DNA from: Streptomyces liliiviolaceus
GTDB lineage: Bacteria; Actinomycetota; Actinomycetes; Streptomycetales; Streptomycetaceae
DNA length: 64,000 nt
Assembly: GCF_018070025.1 (NCBI RefSeq)
Contig: NZ_JAGPYQ010000001.1
Span: forward strand, 62,001-126,000
Direction: 5' to 3'
The stretch's first letter is position 1. Each line of letters starts with the position of its first letter. The notes beneath the pieces were generated by a model, which made no database searches, was not told the DNA's origin, and saw only the letters and a program-made list of their open reading frames with translations. The translations under genes and the position numbers were made by a program. This document shows, one piece after another, positions 61,074 through 64,000 of the stretch.

Positions 61074-62876
61074 TTACGGCTGCTTCAGGAACAGGTCGTT
61101 GATGTCGATGTAGCTCGACTCCGTGCTGAACCGGGCGCCACCGATGTTCGAACCGTAGAGCTGCATCTGCTTCGAGTAGTAGACCGGGGCGCTGGGGTTG
61201 GTGTCCTCCACGATGCGGTGGTGGGCCTCTTCCCAGGTCTTGGCGGCCGCCTCGGGCTCCTCGGTCACGGCCTTCTTGATGAGGTCGTTGACGTTCTTGT
61301 CGTTGATGTGCGAGTAGTTCGGCGCACCGTCGGCGATCAGGTCACCGTCGTAGACGGGCGTGATGACCGTGGACGGCGACGGCCAGTCCTGGCCCCAGCC
61401 GGTCATGTACAGGTCGTACGGGTTCTTGAGCTTGCCGACCTGCTCGTAGAACGTCGCGCGGTCGATCTCCTTGGCCTGGACATCGAAGCCGAGCTTGTTC
61501 AGCGCGTCCTTGATGATGACCATCTGGGCCTGGCCGCGCGGGGTGTTGGAGTAGGCGTAGCTGAGCTTGGTGCCCTCCTTGAAGCCTGCTTCCTTCAGCA
61601 GCTCCTTGGCCTTGGCCGGGTCACCGTTGGGCTTCTTCAGCTTGCCGAACGGGTCGTACTTCGGGTCGAAGCCGGGCAGGGTCGGGGCCAGCAGACCACC
61701 CGCGACCTCACCGCCGTACCGGCCGCCGTCCGCCTGCACCATGGACTGGTTCGGGATCGCGTAGGTGATCGCGTCCCGAATCTTCTTGTCCTTCATCTGG
61801 GCGCTGTCGAGGTTGAAGCTCAGGGCCCAGACGTAGACCTGGTAGCCCTGGATGGTGCGCTTCTTGGCGTCGGCGTTGCCGATGACCGTCGACAGCTGCG
61901 CCGGGTCCACCGAGTCGGTGAACTGGATGGCGTTCTTGGCCTCGCCCTTGTCGGCGATCAGACGCTTGGTCTGGCTGGCCTGGTCGATGGTGTTGGTGAA
62001 GTTGTAGCCGTCGACGTACTGGTGGCGCACCGAGTCCGTCTTCTCGTCCCACTGGTCGTTCTTGACCAGCTTGAGGGACTTGCCGGCCTTGTACTCGGCG
62101 ATCTTGTACGGGCCGAGGGAGGCGGGGGCCTTGTCGTACTTCTCCTTCGTGTCCTGCTTCTCGGGCACGATGGCGTAGCCGGCCATGGCCAGGGCCTGCG
62201 GGAGGTCCGGCTGGGCGGCCTTGAAGTGGAAGACGACCGTTTTGTCGTCCGGCGTCTCAAGGACCGAGTCCGGCAGGTGCTTGCCCTTGTAGGGGCCGTC
62301 CGGCAGCGCCTTGCGGTAGTCGGAGCCCGAGAGCCAGGTCTGGACGTAGGTGGGACCGTCGAAGATCACCTTCGAGTACTGCCGCTCGATGGTGTGCCGG
62401 ACGTCCTTGGACGTGATGACGTTGCCGTCCTCGTCCTTGACGTCGTCCTTCAGGGTGTACGTCCAGGTCTTGCCGCCGTCGGACGACTTGCCGGAGTCGG
62501 TGGCGATGTCACCGACGACGGTCAGGTTGCCCTTCGCGTCCTCCTGGAAGTTCGTCAGACCGCGGTGGATCAGGTTGGCGAACTGGCCGGCGTCGCTGAC
62601 GTAGATCTGGCCCGGGTCCATGTGGGACAGGTCGGACTGCTGGTAGACGTTGATCGTGCCACCGGTCTTGGCCCCGGTCACCGCTTCGGCCGGACCGGTC
62701 GACGCCTGCGCGTCGCCGTAGGCGACAGGCTTCGACTGCGCCTTGGCGTCCTCCTTGGACTTGGAGTCGTCCTTGCCGCTGTCCTTGCCACTGTCGGAGC
62801 AGCCGGTCAGGGCGAGCGACCCCGCCGCGACGGCGACGGTTATGGCGCGAACGGTGCGCATTCTTATGGGCTTCAT
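61074..62876 (-). CDS. bldKB: oligopeptide-binding lipoprotein, BldKB-like
   Basis: 600 aa, SBP_bac_5 family. Signal peptide RTVRAITVAVAAGSLALTGC with lipobox LTGC; the mature chain starts CSDSGKDSGKDD and has a Lys/Asp/Ser-rich linker to about residue 50. GGTINVYQQSDLSHMDPGQI and YGLTGWGQDW-like YMTGWGQDWPSPS segments fit the family. It binds the extracellular peptide and docks on the BldKA/BldKC-like permeases. ATG 62876 chosen. Confidence 0.85.
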   Translation of the reverse strand: MKPIRMRTVRAITVAVAAGSLALTGCSDSGKDSGKDDSKSKEDAKAQSKPVAYGDAQASTGPAEAVTGAKTGGTINVYQQSDLSHMDPGQIYVSDAGQFANLIHRGLTNFQEDAKGNLTVVGDIATDSGKSSDGGKTWTYTLKDDVKDEDGNVITSKDVRHTIERQYSKVIFDGPTYVQTWLSGSDYRKALPDGPYKGKHLPDSVLETPDDKTVVFHFKAAQPDLPQALAMAGYAIVPEKQDTKEKYDKAPASLGPYKIAEYKAGKSLKLVKNDQWDEKTDSVRHQYVDGYNFTNTIDQASQTKRLIADKGEAKNAIQFTDSVDPAQLSTVIGNADAKKRTIQGYQVYVWALSFNLDSAQMKDKKIRDAITYAIPNQSMVQADGGRYGGEVAGGLLAPTLPGFDPKYDPFGKLKKPNGDPAKAKELLKEAGFKEGTKLSYAYSNTPRGQAQMVIIKDALNKLGFDVQAKEIDRATFYEQVGKLKNPYDLYMTGWGQDWPSPSTVITPVYDGDLIADGAPNYSHINDKNVNDLIKKAVTEEPEAAAKTWEEAHHRIVEDTNPSAPVYYSKQMQLYGSNIGGARFSTESSYIDINDLFLKQP

Positions 62877-62941
62877 GATGCCGATGACCTACCTGTCGTA
62901 GTTGTCCACGAGTGCTGCCTGACGGTCCGGACGAGCCGGAA

Positions 62942-62962
62942 CGGGGGTGGCAGCCCCCCCAC
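62942..62962 (-). terminator. small hairpin between bldKA and bldKB
   Basis: Read on the minus strand, GGGGG and CCCCC arms around GGCTGCCA, about 14 nt past the bldKA-like stop. Weak; it may be a pause or processing site. Confidence 0.4.
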
Positions 62963-62975
62963 CACCAATGGACGT

Positions 62976-64000
62976 TTAGCGTCCGGTCTTGGGGTCGAAT
63001 GCGTCCCGGACGGAGTCGCCGAGAAGATTGAAGGCGAGCACGAAGATCACCATCGCGATGCCCGGGAAGAACATGAACATCGGGTCCTGCTCGTAGATCC
63101 CGGCGCCGATGGCGAACATCCGGCCCCAGTCCGGTGTCGGCTCCACGAAGCCCACACCCACGTAACTGAGGAACGCGATCGAGAGGATCGCGCTGGGCAG
63201 CATGTACGTGCCCTGCACCAGGATCGGTGTGACGATGTTCGGCAGGATCTCCTTGCGCACGATACGCGCCGGAGAGGCTCCCGAGACCTTCGCCGCCTCC
63301 ACGAACTCCCGCTCCCGCAGGGAGAGTACGGAGCTGCGCACCAGACGGGCCATACCCATCCAGCCGAGGAACCACATCACCAGGATGATCGCCACCGCAC
63401 GCAGATAGGTGGGGGTCTCGTCCGTCGGGGAGACGAACATCGCGGTGACCACCGGCATGAAGGCGATGAAGAACAGCTGCTGCGGGAAGGCCAGGAAGAA
63501 GTCGGTGATCCGGCCCAGCCAGTAGTCGACCTTGCCGCCGAAGTAGCCGCTGATCATGCCGAGGACCACGCCCGTCACCACGCTGAACAGCGTGACGAGC
63601 ACGGCCATGTAGAGCGAGGTGCGCATGCCGTACAGCAGCATGGTGAACACATCGCGGCCCAGCTTGGGCTCGACGCCGAACCAGAAGTCGGAGGACATGC
63701 CGCCGAAGGATCCGGTGGGCATGGCGAAGTCGTCGAGCAGGAACGGGTAGTCGGGCTCCTGCGCGTACAGCGTGTAGGGGTCCTTGCCGTACAGGGACGA
63801 GATGACCGGGGCGAGGGCGGCGACCGCGAAGAAAAAAATCACCACGCACGCGGAGATGACTCCGGTACGGTCTCGCTTGAAGCGATGCCACATCAGCTGC
63901 CCGGGGGAACGACCTTCGAGCTGCTCGGCCTCGGCGGGCTCGGCGTTCGGCGCGAGCTCGGGGTCCAAGGCCGCCGACGGCCCGGAGCCCTCGGCCTTGG
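62976..64000 (-). CDS. bldKA: oligopeptide ABC transporter permease, BldKA-like (5' end outside window)
   Basis: The frame stays open to the window edge, so the N terminus is probably cut; TTG 63968 would give 330 aa as a minimum. OppC-type permease: an acidic N terminus, helix 1 GVISACVVIFFFAVAALAP, a large outer loop (KDPYTLYAQEPDYPFLLDDF), five more helices, coupling loop REFVEAAKVSGASPARIVRKE. It is first gene of the BldK-type operon. Confidence 0.85.
   Translation of the reverse strand, partial: KAEGSGPSAALDPELAPNAEPAEAEQLEGRSPGQLMWHRFKRDRTGVISACVVIFFFAVAALAPVISSLYGKDPYTLYAQEPDYPFLLDDFAMPTGSFGGMSSDFWFGVEPKLGRDVFTMLLYGMRTSLYMAVLVTLFSVVTGVVLGMISGYFGGKVDYWLGRITDFFLAFPQQLFFIAFMPVVTAMFVSPTDETPTYLRAVAIILVMWFLGWMGMARLVRSSVLSLREREFVEAAKVSGASPARIVRKEILPNIVTPILVQGTYMLPSAILSIAFLSYVGVGFVEPTPDWGRMFAIGAGIYEQDPMFMFFPGIAMVIFVLAFNLLGDSVRDAFDPKTGR

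Noticed and set aside
1..64000. tRNA or rRNA genes
   Set aside because: No cloverleaf with a GTTCGA-type T-loop in proper context and no rRNA-like sequence were noticed on either strand.

Overview
The window is chromosomal DNA of a Streptomyces-type actinomycete. Supporting signs are very high GC with strong third-position bias, frequent GTG/TTG starts behind purine-rich ribosome binding sites, and a mycothiol gene (mshB). The gene order, as I remember it, matches the bldK-to-DEAD-helicase region of Streptomyces coelicolor (about SCO5112 to SCO5166, read backwards here). From memory, the middle also shares order with the Mycobacterium tuberculosis block mshB - fdxC - dapC - dapE - LOG - folP2 - tagA - DUF3117 - O-methyltransferase - ECF sigma - anti-sigma - htrA - tatB - mrp - MgtE-like - corA.

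Layout. 0.4-13 kb: DEAD-box RNA helicase with a repetitive basic tail, hydrolase, NYN ribonuclease-like protein, 50-aa conserved protein, MarC, PHP phosphoesterase, zinc-ribbon protein, MFS exporter, SUFU-domain protein, CorA, split-barrel flavin-type protein. 13-23.6 kb: LppX-type lipoprotein, soluble MgtE-like protein with DUF1003 partner, Mrp, an unknown, then the envelope-stress block tatB - htrA - anti-sigma - ECF sigma and an O-methyltransferase with no canonical start codon. 23.8-33.2 kb: DUF3117, enoyl-CoA hydratase, tag, DivIVA-like protein, FolP2-like protein, LOG protein, dapE, a lysozyme-like membrane protein, a secreted protein, dapC and ferredoxin. 33.3-43 kb: GNAT, SirB1-type protein, a binding-protein-like protein without a signal peptide, VanW-type protein with collagen-like repeats, DUF6113, mshB, small membrane protein, S9 peptidase. 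43-48.2 kb: TetR, two-component pair and MMPL exporter. 48.5-64 kb: two parallel oligopeptide ABC operons (the second matches bldKABCDE), separated by a VOC protein and two wall-hydrolase/propeller proteins without signal peptides.

Two families of non-coding repeats sit in the gaps. Element A has a core like AGGGGCGCGGGGAACTGCGC in more than 20 copies, always 3' of at least one gene and in three cases touching or containing the stop codon. Element B is a nested palindrome containing CCTCAAACGCCGG, in three copies, each in a gap between converging genes. No tRNA, rRNA, CRISPR array or transposase was seen.
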